Assembly: GCA_027621405.1 (NCBI GenBank) | Contig: JAQCBT010000025.1 | Location: forward strand, 1 to 37,310 | Length of the DNA stretch: 37,310 nucleotides | Reading direction: 5' to 3' | Source: Pseudomonadota bacterium | GTDB taxonomy: Bacteria; Pseudomonadota; Gammaproteobacteria; Pseudomonadales; Pseudohongiellaceae | Shown: positions 28,352 through 37,310 of the stretch, in pieces | Layout of the letters: each line of letters begins with the position of its first letter | Numbering within the stretch: position 1 is the first letter of the stretch | Position numbers and translations under genes: made by a program | Notes under the pieces: model-generated | The model's input: only the letters and a program-made list of their open reading frames with translations | Database searches by the model: none | Told to the model about the DNA's origin: nothing

Positions 28352-29140
28352 ATGGAATCGTTGGACAGAATCAAGATCGTGCTCGTGAGTACATCCCACC
28401 CCGGCAATATTGGTGCGGCTGCCCGCGCCATGAAGAACATGGGGCTGAGCGAATTGACCCTGGTGGCTCCCGCGGAATTTCCCAGCGGTGTGGCTGTGGG
28501 TCGGGCTGCGTCCGCCCTCGAAATCCTGGAAAAGGCCAGGGTCGTGGAAACCTTAACCGATGCCCTTGCCGATTGCACATTGGTCATAGGTGCCAGCGCA
28601 AGACGTCGCAGCATACCCTGGCCAATGCTCAGCCCGGAACAGCTGGGAGAGAAGGCTGTTGGGGAGAGTGCAGCTGGTGGTCGCATCGCCCTGGTCTTTG
28701 GTCGCGAAGACTCCGGTCTGAACAACGAAGAGTTGCAGCTGTGTCACTTTCATGTGCAGATTCCGGCAAACCCGGATTATAGCTCACTCAATCTTGCCGC
28801 CGCCGTGATGGTAATCTGTTACGAGGTTCGTAAAGCGTACCTCGCCGCGGCCGATCAATCTTCAGGAGAAGGCCAGACTGGGAGAGGCAGGGAGAAGGAA
28901 GAGATACGGCTGGAAGAGAATTGGGATCAGCCCCTGGTCTCCGGGGAGCAAGTGGAACACTTTTATGCGCATCTTGAACGTGTCCTGGTAGCCATCGATT
29001 TTCACGACCCGGATAACCCCAGGCAACTCATGCATCGGATGAGAAGGCTGTTCAACCGCATTCGCATCGACGAGATGGAAATGAACATTCTCAGAGGCAT
29101 ACTCACCAACATTGAATTCAATCTCAAGGACAGAGAGTAA
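28352..29140 (+). CDS. trmJ: tRNA (cytidine/uridine-2'-O-)-methyltransferase TrmJ
   Basis: SPOUT-fold SAM methyltransferase that 2'-O-methylates position 32 of certain tRNAs. It is 262 aa. Start: IKIVLVSTSHPGNIGAAARAMKNMGLSEL. The knot region has ALVFGREDSGLNNEEL and PANPDYSSLNLAAAVMV. The C-terminal extension (about 195-262, HFYAHLERVLVAIDFHDPDNP, then MRRLFNRIRIDEMEMNILRGI) is typical of TrmJ. The initiation region is odd: the best ribosome-binding site (AGGAG, 28326-28330) favours ATG 28335 in another frame (17 codons, ending at 28388), overlapping this start. In E. coli iscR follows trmJ; here an ATPase gene does. Confidence 0.96.
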   Translation: MESLDRIKIVLVSTSHPGNIGAAARAMKNMGLSELTLVAPAEFPSGVAVGRAASALEILEKARVVETLTDALADCTLVIGASARRRSIPWPMLSPEQLGEKAVGESAAGGRIALVFGREDSGLNNEELQLCHFHVQIPANPDYSSLNLAAAVMVICYEVRKAYLAAADQSSGEGQTGRGREKEEIRLEENWDQPLVSGEQVEHFYAHLERVLVAIDFHDPDNPRQLMHRMRRLFNRIRIDEMEMNILRGILTNIEFNLKDRE

Positions 29141-29190
29141 TCGAAGACAGCAGCGCCTGCTGTCAGGGCAGCTGCGCATTTGAGAACAGG

Positions 29191-31119
29191 ATGACAACGA
29201 AGCAGGCGTTTTATTTTAGTGAAGGCCCTTATTTGCAGACCCTGCAGGGATTGCATGCCGCGCTATCGATGCCCGAAGCGTTTGTTAAACTACTGGGTAC
29301 TTCTCGCAGTGGCAAGAGCACACTCTGTGAAAAGCTGAGCAAGTATCTGCGCCGTAAAGGCTATTCCGTGATCTATTTCCAGGCGGCGATCGAGTCGCCG
29401 GAAATGCTACGCTCACTGCTCTCCCGTGAACTGGACCTTCCTGAATCGTCAAATTTCCCCCGCCTCCTCGAAGACGCCTTGCGGGAGAAGGGTGATAAAC
29501 CCCTGATACTTGTCTTTGACGATGCCCATCTGCTCACAGACATTACCTTGCTTGAAATCTATCGTCTGGCTGAAGTGCAGGTGGACAGCAAGCGGGTGCT
29601 CAATATCGTGCTCTGCGGCGAGCCGACCCTGGAAAAACGACTTCTGACCAATCAGGAATTCAAATCACTACTGCTGAGTGTTTCCCATCGCTTCGTGCTG
29701 GAGCCAATGGATGCCGAAGCCCTGAGCCAGTTTTTTTATCGCTACGCAGAGAAATCCGGAATTCCGGGATTGCAGCTGGAACCTGCCGCGATGAGTTATT
29801 TCTACAAGGCCTGCAAGGGTTATCCGGGACCGGCCCAAAATATGTGTCGCCTCATGGTGCAAGCACGCCTTGGGGAGACGGAGATGCTTCCCATAGGTCG
29901 CGCAGAGCTGGTTACGATTCTCAAGCATGCGGCGAACAAACAGGTCTTGCCCAGCGGGCAGGCACAGGAAAACAATCGCTTCGGAGCACTTATTCCCTTT
30001 GCCGCTGTCATAGCCATCGCATCACTCGGATTCATTTACCAGCAATTGCAGGGTGGCGATAGCATTGGTAGCGAACAGCTAGCCGTCGCCGAGATACCCC
30101 AGAGCATCCGCCCTGAATCGACTGATTCCTTGCAGCAGGCAAGCGACGTGGTGACGGCGGTCACGGAGTCCGTCGACCAGCCAGTTCCGGCAACAGTGCG
30201 CTCACCATTCGAGGCCGGTGATCCAGCACCGGAAGTCCCTGCGCCGCAAACTACCCCGGTAGCAATAGATGAACCTGCTGATATCCCTGCACCGGCTACG
30301 AATACAGTTATGGAGGAGCCGGTATCCGATTCCAGCCTGGCACTGGTGACCGCACAGGAACTGGGAGTGGATGCGGATGCCATCGTGCAACCCGAGTTTG
30401 AACCACTCACAGAGGCGGCCCCGGAGGAGGAATCGGCGACAGTAGTCGAAGCAGTGACACCCGCCACCTATGAAGCAGTAACGACGGATCAAGCAATTGC
30501 GGCAGCAGCAATCGAAGACGTGATCGAGGCAACGCCCGAGTCTGGGAGCAGAGACGATGAATCGGCTACTGATTCGGAAAAAAGCAATGCTGTTACGCGG
30601 AGCGAGTCTGCGGAGTTACCGCTTTCCACCATTGATTCGGCGGATCAAGCTGTCACAGTCGTAGTGGCCGAAGAGAATACCCAGCCCCAAGAGACCAGTG
30701 CAGGCCCGGAACCCGAACCGGATGTCGTCGCCGAGTCTGCAGCAGATTCTGAACCAGACACTGCGCCCGACATCGCCGTCCTGGAGCAAGTTGTGAGCGA
30801 TTGGGTGGTCGCTTGGCAGGATAAGGCACTCACCGAATATTTCGCCAGCTATCACTCCGGATTCATACCCCGTTATCAGGATACCCAGGCCGAGTGGCGC
30901 AGTAACCGTCGCAGGGTGATCGGTAATGCGGAATGGATCCGTCTCGAGATGACAGAATTCCAGTTGATCGGTATCGAGGCCGGAATGCTGGAAGTCCAGT
31001 TCTGGCTGCGCTACGAATCGCCTACTTACAGTGACAACACCTTGAAGAAATTATTGATGCAGCAGGAAGATGGCGAGTGGCGCATCATGGAAGAAATTAA
31101 CCTGCAGGTGCGTGGTTGA
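29191..31119 (+). CDS. Membrane-tethered AAA ATPase (ExeA/DamX-like) with periplasmic NTF2-like domain
   Basis: A 642-aa protein. The N-terminal AAA ATPase (1-250) has Walker A GTSRSGKST (36-44), Walker B LILVFDDAH (106-113) and a sensor-like VLCGEPTLEKRL. It resembles GspA/ExeA/MshM and DamX ATPases. One transmembrane helix lies at about 265-283. A 240-residue Ala/Pro/Glu/Ser/Thr linker (290-526) follows, periplasmic by the positive-inside rule. The C-terminal 527-642 looks NTF2/SnoaL-like (VLEQVVSDWVVAWQDKALTEYFASYHSGF, WRSNRRRVIG, EVQFWLRYES), similar to the Cds6-type cap found in some periplasmic proteins. No SPOR or peptidoglycan-binding domain is seen. Role unknown; envelope assembly or division is my guess. 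Confidence 0.85.
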   Translation: MTTKQAFYFSEGPYLQTLQGLHAALSMPEAFVKLLGTSRSGKSTLCEKLSKYLRRKGYSVIYFQAAIESPEMLRSLLSRELDLPESSNFPRLLEDALREKGDKPLILVFDDAHLLTDITLLEIYRLAEVQVDSKRVLNIVLCGEPTLEKRLLTNQEFKSLLLSVSHRFVLEPMDAEALSQFFYRYAEKSGIPGLQLEPAAMSYFYKACKGYPGPAQNMCRLMVQARLGETEMLPIGRAELVTILKHAANKQVLPSGQAQENNRFGALIPFAAVIAIASLGFIYQQLQGGDSIGSEQLAVAEIPQSIRPESTDSLQQASDVVTAVTESVDQPVPATVRSPFEAGDPAPEVPAPQTTPVAIDEPADIPAPATNTVMEEPVSDSSLALVTAQELGVDADAIVQPEFEPLTEAAPEEESATVVEAVTPATYEAVTTDQAIAAAAIEDVIEATPESGSRDDESATDSEKSNAVTRSESAELPLSTIDSADQAVTVVVAEENTQPQETSAGPEPEPDVVAESAADSEPDTAPDIAVLEQVVSDWVVAWQDKALTEYFASYHSGFIPRYQDTQAEWRSNRRRVIGNAEWIRLEMTEFQLIGIEAGMLEVQFWLRYESPTYSDNTLKKLLMQQEDGEWRIMEEINLQVRG

Positions 31120-33294
31120 TCAGCGCCGGCGCGCCGGGCGACGCGATCTCTGGCCCGGTTTCCTGGCTTTTCTCGAACTCTTGCCCGGCGCAGCCGAATC
31201 GGCTGGCGGAATGAGGTGGCGAGGACCGCGTCCGATCAGGTCATCTCTCCCCAGCCTGTGCAGGGCCTCTCTTAACTGGGGCCAGTTCTTTTCGTCGTGA
31301 TAGCGTAGAAATGCTTTCTGCAGGCGGCGCTGTCCAATATCCTTGCACACACTCAGCTTTTCGGATTTATAGCGAAGCTTCTGCAGTGGATTTCGCTCTG
31401 AATAGTACATGGCTGTCGCCAACGCCATCGGAGAGGGGTAGAAGGTTTGTACCTGATCCGGCTTGAAGTCGTGTTCCTTAAGCCACAGACTCAAGTTCAG
31501 CATGTCCTCTTCATCACATCCCGGATGGGCAGCGATGAAGTAGGGGATCAGGTATTGTTCCTTGCCAGCCTTGCGGGAGAACTTGTCGAACAGCTTCTTG
31601 AATTCGTCGTAGGCAGAGATGCTGGGTTTCATCATCTGCGACAGAGTCTTCTCTTCGCTGTGCTCCGGGGCTATTTTCAGGTAGCCGCCCACATGATGGG
31701 TAACCAGTTCCTCGATGTATTCCGGATCGCGCAATGCCAGGTCATAGCGCAGCCCTGAAGCGATAGCGACACGTTTAACCCCTTCTACCTGGCGCGCCTT
31801 TCGATAGAGCTGTGTAGTTGGGCTGTGATCCGTATTCAGGTGTTTGCAGATATTCGGGTACACACAGGACAGTCGCTTACAGGTCTTCTGGACCTTTGGC
31901 GACTTGCAGTTCAGCTTGTACATATTGGCGGTGGGGCCGCCCAGGTCAGAAATCGTACCGGTAAAGCCGGGAACCTGATCCCTGATCTTCTCTATCTCCC
32001 GCAGAATATTTTCCTCGGACCTGCTTTGAATGATGCGACCCTCATGTTCGGTGATGGAACAGAAGGTGCAGCCACCAAAGCAGCCGCGCATGATATTTAC
32101 CGAAGTCTTGATCATGTCGTAGGCCGGAATACGGGCATCGGCATAGGACGGGTGCGGTCGCCGCTGGTAGGGCAGGTCAAATACCCAGTCCATCTCGTCA
32201 GTTTCAAGGGGCAGCGGAGGAGGATTCACCCACACCTCCTGGGTGCCATGTTTCTGGATTAACGGCCTAGCGTTATATGGGTTCGCTTCTTGATGCAGGA
32301 TTCGTGAGGCATGTGCATACAGAACCGGGTCATTTGTCACTTTGTTGAATGACGGCAAGCGAATATAGCTGGTCTCCTTGTCGTACTCGGTCTGGCGCTG
32401 CAAGGGTAGTGGAATGATCCGCAGCGGTTGGGCCTGCTCCAGCTCCTGATCGATGTCTGCGATTCTGTGTTTTGCAGGGTCTTCGCTGGCGAGTTCCTTG
32501 TGGCTGTATTCGTAGGGGTTGGGCAGCTTGTCTATTTTTGCTGGCCAGTCGATTCGTGTTGAGTCGATCTCGGTCCAGCCTGCAGGGGGAGCGTCCCGTA
32601 GCATGGCCGTACCGCGCAAATCCCAACAGTCTTCTACTCGTTTGCCGGCGGCCAGTTCGGTGGCCAACTCGGCGAGTGCGCGCTCCGCATTGCCAAACAG
32701 CAGTATGTCAGCATTGGAATCCACCAGGATCGATCTGCGTACCTTGTCACTCCAGTAGTCATATTGAGCGATGCGGCGCAGACTGGCTTCTATACCGCCG
32801 ATGACGATTGGTGCGTCATAGTAGGCTTCGCGACAGCGCTGGCTGTAGACGATCACGGATCGATCGGGTCGCTTGCCTGCCTCACCATTGGGAGTATAGG
32901 CATCATCGCTGCGCAAGCGCAGGTCTGCGGTATAGCGATTGATTAGGGAGTCCATGTTGCCGCCGGTGACACCGAAAAACAGATTTGGTTTGCCAAGCTG
33001 CTGGAAGGCCTCGGCAGAGTCCCAGGCGGGCTGGGAGATGATGCCGACCCGGAAACCGAGCGCTTCCAACAGGCGTCCGACTACCGCCATGCCAAAGCTT
33101 GGGTGATCGATGTAGGCATCTGCCGTGACGATAATGATGTCGCAACTGTCCCAGCCAAGACTATCCATCTCGGCCCGTGACATGGGCAGATAGGGTGCCG
33201 TGCCGAAACACTCAGCCCAGTATTTGGGGTAGCTAAACAGTTTACGAGCTTCATCACTGTGACGAAGCGCGATGGCGGCGTTATCTGGTTTCAC
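31120..33294 (-). CDS. ygiQ: YgiQ-family radical SAM protein
   Basis: Large radical SAM protein of 724 aa, the usual YgiQ length; reaction unknown. The N-terminal UPF0313 region has [40 protein letters not shown] and [20 protein letters not shown]. The cluster motif is CFGGCTFC (C405, C409, C412), followed by [18 protein letters not shown]. Later marks are [12 protein letters not shown] and [10 protein letters not shown]. The C-terminus is highly basic ([20 protein letters not shown]). The start is GTG 33294, overlapping the upstream stop (GTGA), so translation is coupled. It is convergent with the ATPase gene with no gap. Confidence 0.95.
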   Translation of the reverse strand: MKPDNAAIALRHSDEARKLFSYPKYWAECFGTAPYLPMSRAEMDSLGWDSCDIIIVTADAYIDHPSFGMAVVGRLLEALGFRVGIISQPAWDSAEAFQQLGKPNLFFGVTGGNMDSLINRYTADLRLRSDDAYTPNGEAGKRPDRSVIVYSQRCREAYYDAPIVIGGIEASLRRIAQYDYWSDKVRRSILVDSNADILLFGNAERALAELATELAAGKRVEDCWDLRGTAMLRDAPPAGWTEIDSTRIDWPAKIDKLPNPYEYSHKELASEDPAKHRIADIDQELEQAQPLRIIPLPLQRQTEYDKETSYIRLPSFNKVTNDPVLYAHASRILHQEANPYNARPLIQKHGTQEVWVNPPPLPLETDEMDWVFDLPYQRRPHPSYADARIPAYDMIKTSVNIMRGCFGGCTFCSITEHEGRIIQSRSEENILREIEKIRDQVPGFTGTISDLGGPTANMYKLNCKSPKVQKTCKRLSCVYPNICKHLNTDHSPTTQLYRKARQVEGVKRVAIASGLRYDLALRDPEYIEELVTHHVGGYLKIAPEHSEEKTLSQMMKPSISAYDEFKKLFDKFSRKAGKEQYLIPYFIAAHPGCDEEDMLNLSLWLKEHDFKPDQVQTFYPSPMALATAMYYSERNPLQKLRYKSEKLSVCKDIGQRRLQKAFLRYHDEKNWPQLREALHRLGRDDLIGRGPRHLIPPADSAAPGKSSRKARKPGQRSRRPARRR

Positions 33295-34634
33295 TGAGAT
33301 ACCGTTGGAAAAATTTGTTCAAGAGGAGTAGTCGCACCGTTTAGCACGAGTTGTCGATCACTCAGGGAGAGTTCCATCCCGATACGGTTATTATTTACGG
33401 TGATGTATCCCTGCTGCAAGTAGGGTTCGACCATGGCGGCGACCGGGCTCTGCTGAACGGCTTCCAGCGCCAGTGACAAATCGATTTGTAACTGCAGCGC
33501 ATCGATGACAGCAGCCATTGTCAGCTCTTCGTAGGAATTGACTTGCGGTAGACCCAGCCATCTCAGCTCTATGTCCAGGCTATGGTCTCCTCCGTAGGCG
33601 TTCGCGGTAAAGTAATTGTTAATGGCCAGGCGATTCTGCAGCACGACCAATCCAAGTTGGTCTAGCATGTCGCCGATCACATCTCCATCTCCAGTGCGGG
33701 ATGCTGTCACGTCAGTGAGTTGTTCCTGCATCTCGGAGAGCACGTCGTAGTACTGGCGGATTACTGAGGAGTGCAGTTCATTGAGCTCCATAGTCCAGGT
33801 AAAGGCCCGGAGGGGTAGCTCACTTTCAATCTCGTTGACTGCAAATTGTTGGCTCACGTCGATCTCGGTAGCACTGTTGTTACGGATGCTGGAATTGGCA
33901 GAGATTGCCTTGCTGGTAAATGCCAGTGGCCCTGGGCTGCCCAGTTCCAAAATCTCCAGCAGGGCGTCGCTATTTGCCAACAGATTGTTGATTTGTTCCG
34001 TTTCGCTATTGAGGCTCAGTGATCCAATGGAGAATCCCATGCCTCCGCCAGTCTGCATGGCGTCAAGTCTCCCCATATCCATTCTGAATATTGCCGACAT
34101 GTCGGGAGCTACTTCGAGGGTTGCCTGCAAGCCGTCAAAATTCACTCTGGCAGTGTTGTCGCTAATTACTGCTGGCGCAATGTCCAGTTTGATTTCCAGG
34201 GTTTCATCCAGTCCCAGCAGCATGCCCATGCTGAGTTCAGGAAGGGCAAATGTGATGTCCAGTAGCGCCTCGGTGAACTGGGGGTTGGCGAACCGCGGCT
34301 GGATGTCGGCGTAGGCAAGGCCGAGTCTTATTCCATCTGCCGTCAGCAGCAGTGGACCGTGCATAAAGTCAAAATTCAGTTCGATGACCAATGATTCGCT
34401 GGCACCAAACGGCGTGTAGCTAATATCGTAACGCGCGTCGGAATTGAACCAGCCACTCTCATAGCTGGCTTCTACGATCTGTATCTGGCTCCTTGTTTCG
34501 GGTGGGAACAGGGCATAGAGATTAGCGGTCGTGGATGCCTGGACGTTCGAGCTAACCACCTTGGGCATTACCGCAAGGGCGAGCAGGAGCAGCATCAGCA
34601 CGGCGCCGACGATGTAATTGAGGGTGGATTGCAT
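33291..34634 (-). CDS. YdgA-like (DUF945) protein
   Basis: Membrane-anchored, mostly periplasmic protein of 447 aa; function unknown. An N-terminal transmembrane helix ([23 protein letters not shown]) is followed by a long beta-rich domain with [28 protein letters not shown], the family landmark, and repeated amphipathic strands. A tail of [24 protein letters not shown] closes it. DUF945 proteins resemble AsmA-like beta-solenoids in length and repetitiveness. The stop overlaps ygiQ, forming a two-gene operon. A weak AT-rich stretch near 34665 is the only promoter candidate. Confidence 0.85.
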   Translation of the reverse strand: MQSTLNYIVGAVLMLLLLALAVMPKVVSSNVQASTTANLYALFPPETRSQIQIVEASYESGWFNSDARYDISYTPFGASESLVIELNFDFMHGPLLLTADGIRLGLAYADIQPRFANPQFTEALLDITFALPELSMGMLLGLDETLEIKLDIAPAVISDNTARVNFDGLQATLEVAPDMSAIFRMDMGRLDAMQTGGGMGFSIGSLSLNSETEQINNLLANSDALLEILELGSPGPLAFTSKAISANSSIRNNSATEIDVSQQFAVNEIESELPLRAFTWTMELNELHSSVIRQYYDVLSEMQEQLTDVTASRTGDGDVIGDMLDQLGLVVLQNRLAINNYFTANAYGGDHSLDIELRWLGLPQVNSYEELTMAAVIDALQLQIDLSLALEAVQQSPVAAMVEPYLQQGYITVNNNRIGMELSLSDRQLVLNGATTPLEQIFPTVSQ

Positions 34635-34712
34635 CGGGTAGGGTCTATTTCCGAAAAGTTGTTACTATATCAGGATTCCTGCTGTTGATTGGTATCTCGC
34701 AAAGCTGCCTGG

Positions 34713-35381
34713 CTAACTCTGCGCAGCGGCCTTCACGGTAATTTTGAAGGCACAGCGCCGGGCGCCAGCCAGCAGATGGTCGGCCCGCTCAACATCGGCA
34801 TGTTGCTGCAGCAGTGTTCGCAGCATGTTCAGTTCCGCATCGCAAAACTCCGGGCAGCGGCTGGCGGCTGCATGTAAGGGGCAGTGATTTTCAATCAGCA
34901 ACCATCCTTCCGGTAACAGGCGAATCTCCGCCATAAACCCATCGTCCGTGCGTAGCTCCGCCAGTAGCCGCAGCCTCTCCCCGAGATCGTCAGCAGCGGT
35001 TTCCAGCAGGGCCGAATAGTGCTGCAGCTGCTGCGATCCACAAACGCCAATGAGGGAGGAGAGCTGATCACTACCCAGAGTACGATCGATGGCTTCGATA
35101 AGATCAAGGCTCAGACTCTGGTGGCGATCGGGAAACCGGGCGTGGCCCATGCCACTAAGTGTCCACAGATGTACAGGCCGCCCCCGGTTTTGTCGTGCTT
35201 CCCGGGTTTGCTTTACCAGCCCCTGATTTTCCATGACTGCCAGATGCTGGCGCACCCCCATGGTAGTGATACCCAGGTGGCTGGCCAGTATCCTGACTGA
35301 CTGTGGGCCACGGATCTTCAGGCGCTGCAGTATTTGCGATTGTTTATTGTTGTTCTCCATCTCATCGCTAATATCGGCCAT
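34713..35381 (-). CDS. SufR-like winged-helix regulator with C-terminal Cys cluster
   Basis: DNA-binding protein of 222 aa (COG2345-type). The winged helix spans about 13-75: SQILQRLKIRGPQSVRILASHLGITTMGVRQHLAVMENQGLV, then RGRPVHLWTL. The effector domain ends in C167, C176, C180 and C210. C167-x12-C180 and the distant C210 resemble the cluster-binding cysteines of SufR, so it may sense Fe-S status (inference). The start is 35381 or 35360 (MENNN); neither has a strong ribosome-binding site. A perfect palindrome lies four bases upstream of 35381, suggesting autoregulation. Confidence 0.82.
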   Translation of the reverse strand: MADISDEMENNNKQSQILQRLKIRGPQSVRILASHLGITTMGVRQHLAVMENQGLVKQTREARQNRGRPVHLWTLSGMGHARFPDRHQSLSLDLIEAIDRTLGSDQLSSLIGVCGSQQLQHYSALLETAADDLGERLRLLAELRTDDGFMAEIRLLPEGWLLIENHCPLHAAASRCPEFCDAELNMLRTLLQQHADVERADHLLAGARRCAFKITVKAAAQS

Positions 35382-35384
35382 TTA

Positions 35385-35404
35385 AATAAAGTATTTACTT
35401 TATT
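35385..35404. promoter_or_regulatory. 20-bp perfect palindrome, candidate operator of the SufR-like regulator
   Basis: AATAAAGTA-TT-TACTTTATT: 9-bp perfect arms and a 2-bp spacer, just upstream of the regulator gene. A minus-strand GATAAT (35402-35407) overlaps its edge and could be the -10, so binding would block transcription. putP lies on the other side, about 180 bp away. Confidence 0.6.
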
Positions 35405-35586
35405 ATCAGGAATTCACTAGTTAATAAATAAATATATTTGTTATATGAGCCCAGAGGCGACCAGGGCATTTGCATGGTATGCCTGTTTCCCAGCCAGGCT
35501 ACAGATCACCGGGGCGTAAATAGCATAGAATGGCCGGGCGACCCGGGACTGCATATTCCGCCGGCTAAGACACAAGACGAGAATCT

Positions 35587-37053
35587 ATGAATTCCAACCT
35601 CCCGCTGCTGATCACGTTCTGCGGCTACCTACTGATAATCCTCTATCTGGGGATAAAAGCTTACCGGCGCACCCATGATCTGGGTGATTACATACTGGGC
35701 GGTCGCAAGCTTGGTTCCGTGGTTACAGCCTTGAGTGTAGGCGCATCGGACATGAGCGGCTGGTTGCTACTGGGCCTGCCTGGGGCTATCTACCTGTCGG
35801 GGCTGAGTGAAATATGGATCGGCATTGGCCTCGTGTTGGGCGCCTACTGCAACTGGTTGATCGTGGCGCGACCCTTGCGGGTCTATAGCCAGCACGCCAA
35901 TAATTGCCTGACTCTGCCAGATTACTTTGAGAACCGGTTCAGGGACCGGAGTAAAGTCCTGCGTTCCCTCTCGGCGTCCGTAATCCTGCTGTTCTTCACC
36001 TTCTATACAGCCTCGGGCCTGGTGGGTGGCGCAATACTGTTTGAGAACAGTTTTGGTCTCGACTACGGCGTGGCGCTGCTTACTGGTGGGTTCATCATCG
36101 TTGCCTACACCTTTGTTGGCGGATTTCTCGCGGTTGCCTGGACTGATGCGATACAGGCCTTGTTGATGCTCGCCGCCTTGCTCATTGCGCCCGTCGGTGT
36201 GATTACATCAGGCGGCGGGTTTGCAGAAGTTGGCGAAGAGATGCAGGCGGTAAATCCGGAGAGCCTCGCGCTGTTTGCCAACATGGGCTTGCTGGGTTTC
36301 CTTTCCCTGATCGCCTGGGGGCTTGGTTATATGGGGCAACCCCACATACTGGCCAGATTCATGGCGGCCGAGAGCGCAGAGAAACTGGTGCCTGCCCGTC
36401 GCATGGCAATGGCCTGGATGATCGTCGTGCTCATCGGTTCAGTGACTACGGGGCTCGCGGGTATTGCCTATTTCGCTGATGCTCCCCTGGATAATCCCGA
36501 AACCGTATTCATAGCCTTGAGCCAGAATCTGTTCAACCCATGGATAGCCGGCATAATCACGGCGGCGATTCTGTCTGCGATCATGTCGACGATCGATTCC
36601 CAGTTGCTGGTCTCCTCCAGCGTGATCTCGGAGGACGTCTATCGTGTATTTGCACGACCCGGCGCTTCCGAGAAAGAATTACTGTCAGTGAGTCGAGCCG
36701 CGGTCATCGTCATAGCTATCGTGGCGCTACTGATCGCGAGTGATCGGGATAGCAGGGTACTGGATCTGGTTAGTTATGCCTGGGCTGGGTTCGGAGCCGC
36801 ATTCGGTCCCGTGATTCTGTTTTCCCTGCTCTGGCGGCGCATGACGGCATCGGCAGCCATAAGCGGTATGCTGCTAGGTGCTGTAACAGTCGTTATTTGG
36901 TCAAACCTGGAAGGAGGGCTGTTCGACCTCTACGAGATTGTGCCCGGATTCCTGCTCGCTTCCATGGCCATTGTGGGTGTGAGCCTACTCAAGCCTCAGC
37001 AAGACTTGGAGACTCTGCGACTCTTCGATGAAACGCAGGAACTCTTGAAGTAG
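35587..37053 (+). CDS. putP: Sodium/proline symporter
   Basis: Inner-membrane Na+/proline importer of the SSS family, 488 aa with about 13 transmembrane segments. Signatures: GDYILGGRKLGSVVTALSVGASDMSGWLLLGLPGAIY (TM2, sodium and proline site), LTLPDYFENRFRD, SVILLFFTFYTASGLVGGA and AIMSTIDSQLLVSSSVISEDVYR. These are strongly PutP-like, so the proline call is more specific than general SSS. No putA is adjacent. It is divergent from the SufR-like regulator and only GAGAA lies before the ATG. Confidence 0.94.
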   Translation: MNSNLPLLITFCGYLLIILYLGIKAYRRTHDLGDYILGGRKLGSVVTALSVGASDMSGWLLLGLPGAIYLSGLSEIWIGIGLVLGAYCNWLIVARPLRVYSQHANNCLTLPDYFENRFRDRSKVLRSLSASVILLFFTFYTASGLVGGAILFENSFGLDYGVALLTGGFIIVAYTFVGGFLAVAWTDAIQALLMLAALLIAPVGVITSGGGFAEVGEEMQAVNPESLALFANMGLLGFLSLIAWGLGYMGQPHILARFMAAESAEKLVPARRMAMAWMIVVLIGSVTTGLAGIAYFADAPLDNPETVFIALSQNLFNPWIAGIITAAILSAIMSTIDSQLLVSSSVISEDVYRVFARPGASEKELLSVSRAAVIVIAIVALLIASDRDSRVLDLVSYAWAGFGAAFGPVILFSLLWRRMTASAAISGMLLGAVTVVIWSNLEGGLFDLYEIVPGFLLASMAIVGVSLLKPQQDLETLRLFDETQELLK

Positions 37054-37083
37054 ATGGTGTCGCTCCAGGCTTCGAATGGGTAA

Positions 37084-37310
37084 TCAACCGCTACGATGCA
37101 TCCGGATATGAGGGATGCCATCCTCTGAGTAAGGTTCCGACTCGGTAGTGAATTCGAACTCCTGGTAAAATCGCTCCAGGTATTGCTGGGCCGAAATTGT
37201 AATGCCCTTTCCGGGCCACAAGATCTGGCACTGACGGATGGATTCCTTCAACAGTAAGCGACCGAACCCACCCCTGCGCGCTCTGCTTGAAGTCACTACC
37301 CGCCCAATCG
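37084..37310 (-). CDS. ElaA-like GNAT acetyltransferase, N-terminus beyond the window
   Basis: The C-terminal ~75 residues of an acetyltransferase; the frame is open to the right edge, so the start is outside. IGRVVTSSRARRGGFGRLLLKESI is the acetyl-CoA-binding region. ISAQQYLERFYQEFEF, with EPYSEDGIPHIRMHR at the end, matches the E. coli ElaA tail as I remember it. Substrate unknown. It is convergent with putP. Confidence 0.88.
   Translation of the reverse strand, partial: IGRVVTSSRARRGGFGRLLLKESIRQCQILWPGKGITISAQQYLERFYQEFEFTTESEPYSEDGIPHIRMHRSG

Noticed and set aside
28163..28399. Extended start for SuhB reaching 28399
   Set aside because: It overlaps the trmJ promoter and start and has no SuhB-like residues before MHALVNIAL.
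30036..30492. Long minus-strand open frames (143 and 96 codons) opposite the ATPase gene
   Set aside because: They mirror the low-complexity Ala/Glu/Ser/Thr linker of the plus-strand gene, have no family-like sequence and no ribosome-binding site.

Overview
The window is ordinary chromosomal DNA from a gammaproteobacterium, most likely a marine or aquatic, free-living, aerobic one. The clearest evidence is gene order. ispB is divergent from rplU-rpmA-obgE-proB and is followed by convergent rpsT and then murJ; suhB is divergent from trmJ. Both arrangements are typical of Gammaproteobacteria. The TonB-dependent receptor, lipoprotein, ETF-quinone oxidoreductase, YgiQ, YdgA-like, ElaA-like and PutP proteins fit the same picture. 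I saw no IS element, prophage, integron, CRISPR array, rRNA or tRNA. Coding density is high, with short intergenic gaps.

Layout. 1-1723 (-): the first ~574 codons of a TonB-dependent receptor running off the left edge. 2033-3691 (+): ETF-ubiquinone oxidoreductase, ending at a bidirectional terminator shared with a YSC84-like lipoprotein (-), which lies downstream of ispB (-). 5561-8677 (+): promoter, rplU, rpmA, terminator, obgE and proB, then a 20-bp-arm terminator shared with rpsT (-), which starts at UUG. 9364-13004 (+): a likely four-gene unit of murJ, a DUF2007/zinc-finger protein, an exported lipase-like hydrolase and an unknown tail-anchored protein. 13035-13601 (-): an EfpL (YeiP)-type EF-P paralogue. 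13781-15403 (+): DAHP synthase and a universal stress protein. 15446-17522 (-): folD and an aromatic/aspartate aminotransferase. 17715-19256 (-): glutathione-dependent formaldehyde dehydrogenase and glyoxalase I. 19578-20447 (+): purU. 20576-22170 (+): a TauE/SafE permease and a TetR regulator. 22177-23746 (-): nitroreductase, an eight-cysteine protein and an acyltransferase. 24080-25744 (+): a B12-type radical SAM protein. 25752-27215 (-): a MATE transporter. 27383-28162 (-): SuhB, divergent from trmJ (28352-29140, +). 29191-31119 (+): a membrane-tethered AAA ATPase with a periplasmic NTF2-like domain. 31120-34634 (-): YdgA-like protein and YgiQ. 34713-35381 (-): a SufR-like regulator next to a perfect palindrome. 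35587-37053 (+): putP. 37084-37310 (-): an ElaA-like acetyltransferase running off the right edge.

Functional themes. folD, frmA, gloA and purU together form a compact C1/formaldehyde-folate and glutathione detoxification neighbourhood. DAHP synthase and an aromatic-type aminotransferase are close to each other. obgE, rplU, rpmA, rpsT, trmJ, suhB and efpL are translation or ribosome functions. No obviously new defence or mobile system was found. The points most worth following up are: (1) a syntenic SuhB that has lost most of its catalytic metal ligands, consistent with a transcription-factor-only SuhB; (2) an AAA ATPase-TM-linker-NTF2 protein with the DamX/ExeA topology but a different periplasmic domain; (3) a SufR-like Fe-S regulator with a 20-bp perfect palindrome at its start; (4) a bacterial protein that exactly matches the RanBP2 zinc-finger consensus.
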